Part shown: positions 8,101-16,974 of the stretch, piece after piece
Numbering within the stretch: position 1 is the stretch's first letter
Layout: every line of letters starts with the position of its first letter
Assembly: GCA_016235555.1 (NCBI GenBank)
Contig: JACRKC010000114.1
Location: 1 to 64,000, forward strand
Direction: 5' to 3'
DNA length: 64,000 nucleotides
Source of the DNA: Verrucomicrobiota bacterium
GTDB taxonomy: Bacteria; Verrucomicrobiota; Verrucomicrobiia; Opitutales; Opitutaceae
The notes under the pieces: generated by a model
What the model was told of the DNA's origin: nothing
The model's database searches: none
Seen by the model: only the letters and a program-made list of their open reading frames with translations
Translations under genes and position numbers: made by a program

Positions 8101-9875
8101 TGCCGGATCGAAATCAGGATTTCCGTGCCCTCCATCCCCGGCCCGGCATGAATCTCGCCGTGGTGCAGCCGCAGGATCTCTTTCGCCAGGAAGACTCCGA
8201 GGCGGCCTTGATTCGGGATCGAGCCCTCGGCCGGCTCGGGCAGGATGCCCTCGAGTTCGAGCTGTCTGCCTTTCAACGACAGCAGCGCCGTCGTCTCGGC
8301 GCCGGTGCCCGTGGAGCGCACCTGCAGGGCCAGTTCGCGCGCCCCCAAGTCTCCGCGGTTCTCGGCGATCGAGGCGATCAGCGCCCGGAGCGCCACTTCG
8401 AGGTGTTTCCGGCAGGCATGGAGGACCACCGGATCCGGCCCGACTTCGACGCGCAGTCCCAAGGCATGTCCCATCTGCTGGGCGATCTCGCGCACGTCGC
8501 ACGCCGCCGGACTCGCCTCGTGCAGGCTTTGCATCAGGGCCACATGGTTGTTGAGCGCCTCGAGTTTGGCCACGTCGCTCTTCGCCGCCTCGAAGATCGC
8601 CGGTGGCAGCGGCTGGCCGGAGGGATTGAAACGCAGCGTCGCCAGCGAGACGAGCGCGTTGCCCAGTTCGTGATTCAGCGTGAGTGCGATCTCGCGCAAC
8701 AGCGCCAGGCGCTCCGCCCGCTGCCGCGCCACCGCATCATGCACCTCGCCACTCGCCTCCTGCCAGAAGGCCCAGACGCCGCCGGTCTCGGCAATCAACC
8801 CCGCCGCCGCGCGGAACGGTTGCGCCTCCGTCGGCGCCGCCCGGCCGACTTCGCGCGTGCGCCGCGCTTCTCCGATCAGGTCGCGCACGATCAGCGGCAC
8901 GTGCCGCGGGGCGTTTTCGTCCGGCCCCAGCACCAGCGTGCTCGGCAGGTATTTCGCGCCCAACGCCACTTGCTCGGACACGAGGTGCAGGCGCGAGATT
9001 TGCGCCGACTTGGTGAGCGCGTGGCGCAACAGCCGCGCGAAAAACACCGCCCGGCCGCGGTCCGCCTCATCGTAGGGCTCGCCATCGTCGCGCACGCCGA
9101 GCGCGATCAGACCGAGCAGCCGGCCGTTGTCATGCACCGGCACGAGCAGCCGCGCCCCCCATAGGGCCAGACGATTGCGCACCGCCAGCTCGGCGATCGG
9201 GTCGGCCGGGCCGTCCCAGTTCGTGCCATCGATCACCGCCGGATGATTCTCGAAAAAAAACACCAGGGGATCGTCGGACGGGAAAAACGACGTCCCGCGA
9301 TCCGCGCGGAACCCGTCCGGCTCCCGCAGGAAGAAGACCGCGTGCGAGGCCCGCAACAGGTGGCGCGACGCGCGCCGAAACTCGCCGAGCAGGCGGTCCC
9401 GCGCCTCCAGGTTCTCGATCGTGCCTTCGACAAAGTCCCACAAGTCGGCCGCGTCGGGCGTCGCCACCGGGCGGACGACCGGCCGCGTCTGCCCGGCCCG
9501 CCGGCCCCGCTCGACCATCAGGTCCAGCATCGATTGTTTTTCGGCCAGCTCTTCCACCAGCGGCAGCAGCTCGCGCAAGCGCGCCGCGCTCTCCTCATAC
9601 GACAGAAACACCCGGGCCCGGCCGGAGAGCTTCGCCTGCTCGAAGGGCAGGCTGCGCGGCTCGCCCACAAAAATCGTCGGGCAACGTGCCAGGCCCGGGG
9701 GCAGGGCCGGCTCCGCCACGGCATCCAGGATCACCACCGCGGCAAATCCCGGCGTCGTCCCGCCCGGCAGCAACTGCGCGCCCAGCCGCAGCGCCGTGCG
9801 ACCCGCCGGGAGCTGCCGCTCCCACGCGTCCGCCAGCGCGGCGTCATTCGTCGCTAAGATGACTGGGGTTGGCAT
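8094..9875 (-). CDS. GAF-domain histidine kinase with degenerate ATPase domain
   Basis: Cytoplasmic sensor, 593 residues. Residues 1-110 resemble a receiver fold without a clear phosphoacceptor pocket. Residues about 145-285 form a GAF domain (LLVPVHDNGRLLGLIALGV). A kinase dimerisation helix contains the likely phospho-accepting His402 in LTLNHELGNAL. The C-terminal part has the fold of a HATPase domain, but the D-x-G-x-G motif is absent (ALLSLKGRQL stands there) and the N-box is weak; only the last GTEILISI strand is well kept. It may therefore bind ATP poorly or act as a partner to the other kinases. It overlaps both neighbours. Confidence 0.75.
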   Translation of the reverse strand: MPTPVILATNDAALADAWERQLPAGRTALRLGAQLLPGGTTPGFAAVVILDAVAEPALPPGLARCPTIFVGEPRSLPFEQAKLSGRARVFLSYEESAARLRELLPLVEELAEKQSMLDLMVERGRRAGQTRPVVRPVATPDAADLWDFVEGTIENLEARDRLLGEFRRASRHLLRASHAVFFLREPDGFRADRGTSFFPSDDPLVFFFENHPAVIDGTNWDGPADPIAELAVRNRLALWGARLLVPVHDNGRLLGLIALGVRDDGEPYDEADRGRAVFFARLLRHALTKSAQISRLHLVSEQVALGAKYLPSTLVLGPDENAPRHVPLIVRDLIGEARRTREVGRAAPTEAQPFRAAAGLIAETGGVWAFWQEASGEVHDAVARQRAERLALLREIALTLNHELGNALVSLATLRFNPSGQPLPPAIFEAAKSDVAKLEALNNHVALMQSLHEASPAACDVREIAQQMGHALGLRVEVGPDPVVLHACRKHLEVALRALIASIAENRGDLGARELALQVRSTGTGAETTALLSLKGRQLELEGILPEPAEGSIPNQGRLGVFLAKEILRLHHGEIHAGPGMEGTEILISIRQW

Positions 9876-11845
9876 GGAAAGATGACGCGAAACGTCGCCC
9901 CGCTCCCGGTTCCCGCCGGATCGACAGAGATCGTCGCGTCGAGATTCGCCAGAATATCGCTGCAGATGGCAAGCCCAAGTCCGAACCCGGAGGACTTAGT
10001 AGTTTGAAACGGCTGGAAAAGACGCGGCCGAATATCCGGCGCGATGCCCGGGCCGCTGTCCGCCACCGCCATCTCAACCCCCGCCGGCACGTTGCGCGTC
10101 GCCACCTTCACCCAGCGCTCCCCGGCGTGCCCTTCGACCGCTTGGATCGCATTGAAGCAGAGGTTGAGCATCACCTGCTTCGCCGCCGAGGCATCCGTGT
10201 GCACGAGGTCTGGCTTGGCGGTGAAATCCGTCAGAAACGCGATGTTCTTGTCCGACGCCTTCGCCGCCACGAGATCGAGGCTGGCGCGAAGGACCGGATG
10301 CAATTCGACCTGCGTGGCCACATACGCGCGCGGCGAGGCGAGATCGAGCAACTGCTCGGTCAGCCGGTCGATCCGGTTCACTTCGTCGCCGATGAGCCGG
10401 AAAAACTTGGCGCGAAACGCCGCGTCGTGGTGGTGCTGCGGCAGCAGTTGCACGAACGTCTTGATCGTGACGAGCGGGTTGCGGATCTCGTGGGCCAGGC
10501 TGGCGCCGAGCAGGCCGACGGTCGCGAGCTGTTCGGTGTGCTGCACCTTCACCGCGAAATGCGCGCGCTCCAGCGCACTTTCCATGATCGAGGCGAGTTC
10601 GATCAGCTGGGTGACCTGCGGATAGGTGAACGGCCGGCGGTTGGCCGGGACTCCGACGCCGACGAGCGCCGTCAAGGTCGGCCCCTCCCCGATCACGATC
10701 ACGCCCAGCGCCCGCGCGGCCAGGAAACGCGCGACTTCCTCGCGGTCCGGCGATGACCGTTCCCGCGTGAGCCGTTCCGGCGTGGCCCAGCGCAGCTGCC
10801 GCATGGCCCGCAACAGCTTCGCCTCCATCTCCGGGGTCAGCCCGCTGCCCCGCAACTCACCCCGCTCGCCGCACAGGAGCAACACGTGATCAGCCTGCCC
10901 CCAGCCCTTCAAAATCGAGAGAAACTCCCGCTCGAGGTTCTCCACCTTCGCCTCGCGCCGCGCCGCTTCAAAGGCCGCCTGGCGCACCGCCGTCGCCTGC
11001 GGATAAAACTGAAACAACCGGTTGAGCCAGCCGTTCAGCTCGGCCGCAAACCACAGGGCCAGCGCCACTGTGCTGAGCAGCGCCACCGGCGCCGCCACGA
11101 GCGGCGACAACACCAGATCCAGCCCATACGCCACCGTTCCGACCAGTCCGACCAGCGAAAATTTCTGTGCCACCGCCAGCAGGATTTGCCGCGCATTGAA
11201 CACGCGGCTCGTCGTGATCGCGACGACCGTGCCCGAATAGAAAACGAGCACGGCCAGCGGATACAATTGCGTCACCCACGGCAGATCGGCGGCATTCCGC
11301 ACGACCACCAGCAGCATGATGGCCAGGCCCGTCGAACTCCCGCCCAGCAGGGTGATCTGAAGTTCCAGGCGCTTCACCCCGGTCGCAAGCCGCAGGTCAC
11401 GCAACGTCTGCCTGAGCAAAAAGCCATACAGCGCGGCCGAGCCGAGAATGAAACCCCACAGGCTGACATTCACCCCGTTGACCAGCCAGTTTGACGCCCG
11501 GCCAAAGCCGAGGAACGCGCTGGCCACGATCCAGCCGATCCCGCGTTTCAACATGACTGCGCCCGATTCCGAATCGTGGACGATCGCCTCCTTGATGAAC
11601 CAGATCGGCACGATGATCGCCGCCCCGGCGATGGCCGTCGCTTGCGCCCAGAACTGCCCGTCCACCCCGCCCTCGCGCACGCGATCGAGGCAGTAGAGCC
11701 AGACTGCGACGAACAGTGAGGCCGCAAAAAAGCCCCGGTTCACCAACCGCTCCGGGTTGGACCAAACGGCCGTGAAACCGACCGCCACGGCCACGAGCGC
11801 GACCACGACCGTCGCATTGAGCGCTATTTGCTGAGTAAGATGCAT
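9854..11845 (-). CDS. Polytopic membrane sensor histidine kinase
   Basis: Membrane-bound histidine kinase, 663 residues. Residues 1-270 contain about eight hydrophobic segments, a large membrane sensor module. A GAF-like region (about 305-430) follows, then the dimerisation helix with His452 in LAHEIRNPLVTIK. The ATPase domain is complete: NLCFNAIQAVEG (N-box), VADSGPGIAP (G1) and GFGLGLAICSDIL (G2). The ATG at 11845 was chosen because the first membrane segment starts there and it overlaps the ketosynthase-like stop by 22 bases; upstream in-frame sequence belongs to that gene. The sensed signal is unknown. Confidence 0.85.
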   Translation of the reverse strand: MHLTQQIALNATVVVALVAVAVGFTAVWSNPERLVNRGFFAASLFVAVWLYCLDRVREGGVDGQFWAQATAIAGAAIIVPIWFIKEAIVHDSESGAVMLKRGIGWIVASAFLGFGRASNWLVNGVNVSLWGFILGSAALYGFLLRQTLRDLRLATGVKRLELQITLLGGSSTGLAIMLLVVVRNAADLPWVTQLYPLAVLVFYSGTVVAITTSRVFNARQILLAVAQKFSLVGLVGTVAYGLDLVLSPLVAAPVALLSTVALALWFAAELNGWLNRLFQFYPQATAVRQAAFEAARREAKVENLEREFLSILKGWGQADHVLLLCGERGELRGSGLTPEMEAKLLRAMRQLRWATPERLTRERSSPDREEVARFLAARALGVIVIGEGPTLTALVGVGVPANRRPFTYPQVTQLIELASIMESALERAHFAVKVQHTEQLATVGLLGASLAHEIRNPLVTIKTFVQLLPQHHHDAAFRAKFFRLIGDEVNRIDRLTEQLLDLASPRAYVATQVELHPVLRASLDLVAAKASDKNIAFLTDFTAKPDLVHTDASAAKQVMLNLCFNAIQAVEGHAGERWVKVATRNVPAGVEMAVADSGPGIAPDIRPRLFQPFQTTKSSGFGLGLAICSDILANLDATISVDPAGTGSGATFRVIFPCQPQSS

Positions 11846-13026
11846 GCGTTGCTGCCGGACAGGCCGTGGGCGTTCACCAGCACGTTGGCGTGCGGCAGAT
11901 GTCGCACCCGGCCGGAGAGATTCAACCGGCAGGCGGGATCGGGATGCTCCCAATTCACCGTCGGCGGCATGAACTCGTGGCGCAATCCCAGCGCCGCACA
12001 ACCGACCTGGATCGCACCCGCGGCCCCCAGCGGATTGCCGATGGCCCCCTTGATCGAGGTCACGGGGATTTCCGGCAGGCGTGACGCGAAGAACTGGCCC
12101 AACACCGTCGCTTCGGCGGCGTCGATCAGCTTGTGCCCGGGTCCCCACGCGCTCACCGCCTCGATGTCGATCGGCCGCATGCAGGCATTACCCACCGCGA
12201 GTCGCATGGCCTCCAACATTCCGTCGCAGGAACTACCCATCGCGTCCGAGGCAAACGAATAGCCGTCGACATGCGCATACGCCGGACGCCCGACGTGCTC
12301 CGCTTCAAGCACCAGGATGCAGGCCCCCTCGCCGATCACCCCGGTGGTCCGCCACCGGTCGAACGGACGGCACTGCCGTTCCGGCTGTTCGGGATTGCCC
12401 GGTGCCAGACCCAGCATGCGCAGCTCGATCATGGGGTGGAGATGGAGGGGCGCCTCGGTGCCTCCGCAAATGGCGATATCGGCCTCGCCTTGCGCGATCA
12501 TTTCCGCCGCCCGCCCGATCGAATCAAGTCCCGCGCAGCAGGCGCTCTGAAACGACATGGCCCGCGTCACCCCGCCGATCGCCTCGCCCACGGTCGCTCC
12601 GATGCGGCTGACCATGGAACTGGTGACCGAGGTCGGCATCGCGCTCAAGGGCCCGGTGTCCACCACCGTTTCCATCGCCCGGTTGATCGCACCAAAATCC
12701 ATGAGCGTCGCGCCGATCATGATCAGCGCGGATCGCGATCGCAACGCTCCGAATGTATACCCGGCATCCTGCACCGCCAGTTGGGCCGCCGCCAGGGCGA
12801 ACTGGGTATGGCGCGCCATCCGCCGCGCATTCACGCCGGGCACGAATTTTTCCAGCTTGAAGCCCTTCACCTCCGCGCCGGCAAACGCGCCCGCCGCATC
12901 CGGAAACCGTTTGAGCGCCCCGACCCGGCTCACCGGCTCCTTGATCTGCCGCAGAAACTCGTCGGTCCCGATCCCCGCCGGCGTGACAAATCCGATGCCC
13001 GTGATCTTTACCCGGCGCCGCTTCAT
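11824..13026 (-). CDS. Ketosynthase-like protein lacking both catalytic histidines
   Basis: Thiolase-fold protein of the FabF/ketoacyl-ACP synthase type, 400 residues. Cys163 in FQSACCAG aligns with the catalytic cysteine, and GGTEAP, DRWRTTGVIGEGA and KGAIGNPLGAAGA keep the family framework. The two catalytic histidines are replaced: Trp294 in VSAWGPG (normally N-A-H-G-T) and Asn331 in GAIGNPLG (normally T-G-H-L-G). Normal decarboxylative condensation is therefore unlikely; acyl binding, acyl transfer or a chain-length-factor-like structural role are possible. It overlaps the upstream receiver-kinase by ATGA and the downstream membrane kinase by 22 bases, so it is probably a stoichiometric part of this signalling operon. 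No acyl carrier protein is nearby. Confidence 0.85.
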   Translation of the reverse strand: MKRRRVKITGIGFVTPAGIGTDEFLRQIKEPVSRVGALKRFPDAAGAFAGAEVKGFKLEKFVPGVNARRMARHTQFALAAAQLAVQDAGYTFGALRSRSALIMIGATLMDFGAINRAMETVVDTGPLSAMPTSVTSSMVSRIGATVGEAIGGVTRAMSFQSACCAGLDSIGRAAEMIAQGEADIAICGGTEAPLHLHPMIELRMLGLAPGNPEQPERQCRPFDRWRTTGVIGEGACILVLEAEHVGRPAYAHVDGYSFASDAMGSSCDGMLEAMRLAVGNACMRPIDIEAVSAWGPGHKLIDAAEATVLGQFFASRLPEIPVTSIKGAIGNPLGAAGAIQVGCAALGLRHEFMPPTVNWEHPDPACRLNLSGRVRHLPHANVLVNAHGLSGSNACILLSK

Positions 13027-14171
13027 CCCAGCGGAGCGGCGGGAAAGGCCATGCGCACCGTCGTGCCGACGTCCTCGGTCGACTCGACCTGGAACGTCGC
13101 ACCGTGCGTGCCGACCAGGTGCCGGCAGATGCTCAGGCCGAGGCCCGTGCCATTGGCCTTGGAGCTGAATCCGCCGTGCAGCGCCCGTCTGAGCCGTTCG
13201 CCGTCCATCCCTCCGCCATTGTCGGCGACGCTGATTTCAATTTTCTCCGCCGGCTGCGCGAGGCTGACCGTCACGCGGCTCGCCCCGGCTTCGAGGGCGT
13301 TCTTGAACAGGTTCTGGAAGACCCGCATGAGCTCGAACTTCGAGCCCCGCACCCACGCGGCGGGCAGCCCGCTGCACTCGATGGCGACGTTGCCAAAAAA
13401 GATCACCTGCCGCACCTCGTTCACGACCTGCACCAGATCGACCCGCGTGAACTCCGGCGCCTTCTTCGCCGCCATGCGCCAGTTTTCGGACAGATGGTGG
13501 CAATACTCGGCGGCCTTCTCCACCATGGCGGTGTAGTCGAGCAGCTTCTTGGCGGTATCGGGGTCGCGCTGCGCCAGCAGCCGGGCCTCGTCGGCGACGA
13601 GCGCGGAGTAACCGATCACCACCGTGAGCGGATTGTTGAGGTCGTGCACGAGTTCCACCGAAGCACGCGCCTGCCAGATCTGCGGCTCATTGCGTTCGAT
13701 CTCCCGCTTGAGGGCGGCATTGGCTTCGTGCTCTTCCACCACCGCCTGCGCCTGCGCGCGGCGCAGCCGCGTGGCCGCGGTCTGCTTCCGCACGGCTTCC
13801 ACCAACTCAGGGATGTCCGGCGGCTTGCGCAGATATTGGTTCGCCCCGTTCACCATCGCCTGCTGCGCCGTGAGCAGCGTGCCGTAGCCGGTGAGCATGA
13901 TCACCGAGACGTGCGGATCGATCTTGCGCAGTTCCTCGAGCGCCCGGATGCCGTCCATTTCCGGCATCCGGATGTCGAGCACGACGGCCGCAAATTTGCG
14001 GGACTTGATCTTCGCCAGCGCCTCTTTCGCCCGTTCGGCGGTTTCCACCGCGAACTCCGTGCCGAGACTGAAGGCGATGGATTCACGCGGGCCATACTCA
14101 TCGTCGACGACCAACACGGGCGCTTTTTCCGTGGAAGTGGCGGGCAGAACGGGGGAGTTTTCGGTCGGCAT
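13023..14171 (-). CDS. Receiver domain-histidine kinase
   Basis: First gene of the minus-strand operon, 382 residues. A receiver domain (about 18-130) contains the acidic pair in VVDDE, phosphoacceptor Asp66 in VVLDIRMPEMDG and Lys in LRKPP. A dimerisation helix follows with His176 in LVHDLNNPLTVV. The ATPase domain is complete: NLFKNALEAG, VADNGGGMDG and GTGLGLSICRHL. The domain order (receiver before kinase) suggests it takes phosphate from another kinase, possibly one of the two downstream, and tunes its own activity. The start is a single clear ATG. A 138-base divergent region separates it from rmuC. Confidence 0.88.
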   Translation of the reverse strand: MPTENSPVLPATSTEKAPVLVVDDEYGPRESIAFSLGTEFAVETAERAKEALAKIKSRKFAAVVLDIRMPEMDGIRALEELRKIDPHVSVIMLTGYGTLLTAQQAMVNGANQYLRKPPDIPELVEAVRKQTAATRLRRAQAQAVVEEHEANAALKREIERNEPQIWQARASVELVHDLNNPLTVVIGYSALVADEARLLAQRDPDTAKKLLDYTAMVEKAAEYCHHLSENWRMAAKKAPEFTRVDLVQVVNEVRQVIFFGNVAIECSGLPAAWVRGSKFELMRVFQNLFKNALEAGASRVTVSLAQPAEKIEISVADNGGGMDGERLRRALHGGFSSKANGTGLGLSICRHLVGTHGATFQVESTEDVGTTVRMAFPAAPLG

Positions 14172-14309
14172 GCGGATGACGGGGGCGCGAACGAGTCGAA
14201 GTTTCGAGTCCGGGCCGGGGAACAGGAGGGTGTTTGCAGGTCGCCTTTCCGGCTGTCAAGGCACGCATCCGGGATTGATTTGCACCAAGCCCACCCCGAC
14301 CATCTTTAC
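14172..14309. promoter_or_regulatory. Divergent intergenic region, sensor operon / rmuC
   Basis: 138 bases between two genes transcribed apart, which must hold promoters for both. No repeat, operator or strong sigma-70 hexamer could be picked out with confidence. Confidence 0.4.
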
Positions 14310-15602
14310 GTGACTTTTACCGTCGCACTCGTCTCCGCTCTGCTGGCCGGACTGCTCGTCTGGCTGTTTCTCCGCTCGCAAAACGCCGCCCTGGCCGAGC
14401 GGGCCCGGCTCCTCGGCGAGGAGCACGCCCGCCTCGCCGCGCGACTCGCCGAGACCGAGGCCCAGCGCTCCCGGCTCGAACGCGACCTCGCCACGACCCA
14501 GGCCGCCGCCGGGGAAAAACTCTCCGCCCTCACCGACGCCCACGAGCGGCTCAAGGCCGAGTTCAAGTCCCTTTCCGCCGATGCGCTCAGCCGCAACACC
14601 GACGAGTTCCTGAAGCTCGCCCGCGCCACTTTCGCCCAGCTCCACCAGCAATCGACCGGTGAACTCGAGAAGCGCCAGCAGGCCATCGACGCTCTCGTGA
14701 AGCCACTGCGCGAGTCGCTCGACAAGGTCGGGGCGAGCGTGGTCGAGATCGACAGGGCCCGCGCCGACGCCTACGGCCGCCTTTCGGAGCAGCTCAAGTC
14801 GCTCGGCGCCGCGCAGACGCAACTCCAGGCCGAGGCCGCCAAACTTTCCACCGCACTCCGCTCGACCACCACCGCCGGCACCTGGGGCGAGCTTCAGCTC
14901 CGCCGCGTGGTCGAACTCGCCGGCATGACCGGCTACTGCGATTTCGCCGAGCAGCAGGCCAGCGGCGCCCTGCGCGCCGATCTGGTCGTCCGTCTCCCCG
15001 GCGGCCAGCAGATCGTCGTCGACGCCAAGGCCCCGAACGAGGCCTTCCGCGAAGCCGCCAACGCTTCCGACGAATCCGTGCGCGCGGCCAAGCTCGCCGA
15101 CCACGCCGCGAAAGTCCGCGGCCACATCGACGCGCTCGGCGCGAAAAACTATTGGGAGCAGTTCCAGCCCTCTCCCGAGTTCGTCGTGTTGTTTTTGCCC
15201 GGCGACCAGTTCCTCGCCGGCGCGCTGCAGGCCGATCCCACCCTCATCGATCGCGCCATCGGCAAAAAAGTCCTGCTCGCCACGCCCGCCACGCTCATCG
15301 CCCTGCTCAAGGCCGCCGCGTATGGCTGGCGCCAGGAGGACGTCTCGAAAAACGCGCAAATCATCGCCGACCTCGGCCGCGTCCTCTACGACCGCATCAC
15401 CGGATTCGCCGACAACCTCGACAAAGTCGGCCGCGGTCTCGAGACCGCCAACAAGGCCTACAATGCCGCCGTCGGCTCGTTCGAGCAGACCCTCCTCCCC
15501 GGCGCCCGGAAATTTTCCGAACTCGGCGCCAAGGGCACCAAGCAACTCGCCGAGCCCGCCCCCGTGGAAACCACACCGCGCGACGTGCTCAAGCGCGCCT
15601 GA
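14310..15602 (+). CDS. rmuC: RmuC-family DNA recombination protein
   Basis: RmuC-type protein, 430 residues, anchored by one N-terminal transmembrane helix (ALVSALLAGLLVWLFL), followed by a long coiled coil (about 30-170) and a nuclease-like domain. Family signatures are clear: GTWGELQLRRVVELAGM, then IVVDAKAPNEAFREA with the restriction-nuclease-like D-x-K, and VLLATPATLIALL. E. coli RmuC limits rearrangements at inverted repeats, which is notable here because the region is rich in inverted repeats. The GTG at 14310 was chosen because it puts the membrane helix at the N-terminus. The start lacks an obvious Shine-Dalgarno. Confidence 0.88.
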   Translation: MTFTVALVSALLAGLLVWLFLRSQNAALAERARLLGEEHARLAARLAETEAQRSRLERDLATTQAAAGEKLSALTDAHERLKAEFKSLSADALSRNTDEFLKLARATFAQLHQQSTGELEKRQQAIDALVKPLRESLDKVGASVVEIDRARADAYGRLSEQLKSLGAAQTQLQAEAAKLSTALRSTTTAGTWGELQLRRVVELAGMTGYCDFAEQQASGALRADLVVRLPGGQQIVVDAKAPNEAFREAANASDESVRAAKLADHAAKVRGHIDALGAKNYWEQFQPSPEFVVLFLPGDQFLAGALQADPTLIDRAIGKKVLLATPATLIALLKAAAYGWRQEDVSKNAQIIADLGRVLYDRITGFADNLDKVGRGLETANKAYNAAVGSFEQTLLPGARKFSELGAKGTKQLAEPAPVETTPRDVLKRA

Positions 15603-15605
15603 GGC

Positions 15606-15956
15606 ATGCACGCATCGCTCCCCGGCACCTGGGAGATGATCCGGGCCGAGCAAAACGGCGAGCCGTCGCCCGACCTCGTCGCACTGCGCGTCGAACTCGA
15701 ACTGACTCCCGCCCACTACGTCGTCCGCTTCGCCGGCCGGATCGCCGACCGCGGCACCTGGCTGCCGGCCGGGGCGGGCGCGCTCCAATTGACCGGCACG
15801 GCCGGACCAAACGAAGGGCGCATCATCCCGTGCATCTTCCAACTGGCCGGCGATCGACTGCGGATTTGCTACGGTCTCGACGGCGCCGCGCCGGCCGCGT
15901 TTGCGACCGCCGCGGGCCAGTCCATCTATCTCGCCACCTACCGGCGCAAACGCTGA
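15606..15956 (+). CDS. TIGR03067-like small domain protein
   Basis: Small protein, 116 residues, starting three bases after the rmuC stop. The pattern LPGTWEMIRAEQNGEPSP near the start, a central GTW strand and the ending DRLRICYGLDG...YRRKR fit the TIGR03067 family, a lipocalin-like domain common in Planctomycetes and Verrucomicrobia. Its function is unknown. No signal peptide is visible. Coupling to rmuC by position does not itself indicate a shared role. Confidence 0.7.
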   Translation: MHASLPGTWEMIRAEQNGEPSPDLVALRVELELTPAHYVVRFAGRIADRGTWLPAGAGALQLTGTAGPNEGRIIPCIFQLAGDRLRICYGLDGAAPAAFATAAGQSIYLATYRRKR

Positions 15957-15977
15957 GCGGTTTCCGAATGCCCGGCT

Positions 15978-16046
15978 GTAGCGGCGGTCTGTGACCGCCG
16001 AACGAATCCCCTCGGCGCAACGTCGGCGGTCATAGACCGCCGCTAC
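15978..16046. repeat. GTAG-type REP pair (REPIN-like)
   Basis: Two inverted arms: GTAGCGGCGGTC at 15978 opens a hairpin ending GACCGCCG (16000), and CGGCGGTC at 16024 opens one ending GACCGCCGCTAC (16046). This is the classic layout of two REPs facing each other with GTAG at the outer ends. Confidence 0.8.
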
Positions 16047-16155
16047 AAATCGCTGACCTCAGTTTGAGTTGCAGCCCTGGCCAGCGCCCGCGTCTTTTCC
16101 GTTGCCCCGGGCCCGCCGCGGCGGCTGCGTGTGGGAGGTTTTCCCGACCGACGCC

Positions 16156-16974
16156 ATGCACCTTTCCGCTCTCTTCGTCTACCCCGTCAAAGGTCTGCGC
16201 GGCATCGCGCTCGATGCGGTCGCGCTCGATGCCCTCGGACCCGTTGGCGATCGCCGCTTCCTCGTCGTTGATGAAACCGGCCGCTTTCTCACGCAGCGTT
16301 CCCACGCTCGCATGGCCCTCGTCCACACGGCGCTCTCGGCCGACACCTTGACGCTCTCGGCCGGAGGCGCCGGTGCCGTGTCGGTCGGCCGCCCCGCGGA
16401 TGAATCGGCGCCGCTGCGCACGGTGAGCGTGTGGAAGAGCGCCGGGTTGCTGGCGGAAGATTGCGGCGATGCCACCGCCGCCTGGCTCAGTGATTTTCTC
16501 GCCGTGCCTTGCCGGCTGGTCCGCATTGGCCGGCAATTCACGCGCCCCGTCACCAAGCCCGCCGCCCACCCCGGCGACAACGTGACCTTCGCCGACGCCG
16601 TGCCTCTGCTCGTGATCAGCGAAGCCTCCCTCGCAGCGTTGAACGACCGCCTCGTCGCGCGTGGTGAAGATCCGGTGCCGATGGATCGCTTCCGGCCCAA
16701 CCTCGTCGTCACCGGCTGCCCGGCCCACGCGGAAGACGCGTGGCCGCGTTTTCGTCTCGGCGAAATCGTCTTCCGTTCCGCCGGCCCGTGCGCGCGCTGC
16801 GTCGTGACCACCACCGATCAGGCGACGGCCGAGCGGGGCGTCGAGCCGCTCCGCACCCTGGCCGCCTATCGCCGCGCCCCCGACGATCCCACCGACGTGA
16901 ATTTCGGCCAGAACCTCATCCACGAGACCAAACACGGCACGCTGCGCGTCGGCGACCGGATCGAGTTCCTATGA
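16156..16974 (+). CDS. MOSC domain protein (YcbX-like)
   Basis: MOSC-family protein, 272 residues. The N-terminal beta-barrel begins LSALFVYPVKGLRGI, with GDRRFLVVDETGRFLTQR typical of the MOSC-N domain. The C-terminal MOSC domain has DRFRPNLVVTG and the conserved cysteine in GPCARC. Relatives carry sulfur or bind molybdenum cofactor and reduce N-hydroxylated compounds (YcbX, mARC). The ATG at 16156 was chosen because homology begins there; a TTG at 16069 would add a low-quality 29-residue extension. The stop overlaps the next gene's ATG (ATGA), so it is translationally coupled to the acylase. Confidence 0.85.
   Translation: MHLSALFVYPVKGLRGIALDAVALDALGPVGDRRFLVVDETGRFLTQRSHARMALVHTALSADTLTLSAGGAGAVSVGRPADESAPLRTVSVWKSAGLLAEDCGDATAAWLSDFLAVPCRLVRIGRQFTRPVTKPAAHPGDNVTFADAVPLLVISEASLAALNDRLVARGEDPVPMDRFRPNLVVTGCPAHAEDAWPRFRLGEIVFRSAGPCARCVVTTTDQATAERGVEPLRTLAAYRRAPDDPTDVNFGQNLIHETKHGTLRVGDRIEFL

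Noticed and set aside
8684-9857. Long open frames on the plus strand opposite the minus-strand kinase operon
   Set aside because: They are Arg/Pro/Ala-rich shadows of strongly biased GC-rich codons; the minus-strand frames hold real domains.
7261-14171. Biosynthetic gene cluster based on the ketosynthase
   Set aside because: No acyl carrier protein, ketoreductase or other synthase gene is nearby, and the ketosynthase lacks catalytic histidines.
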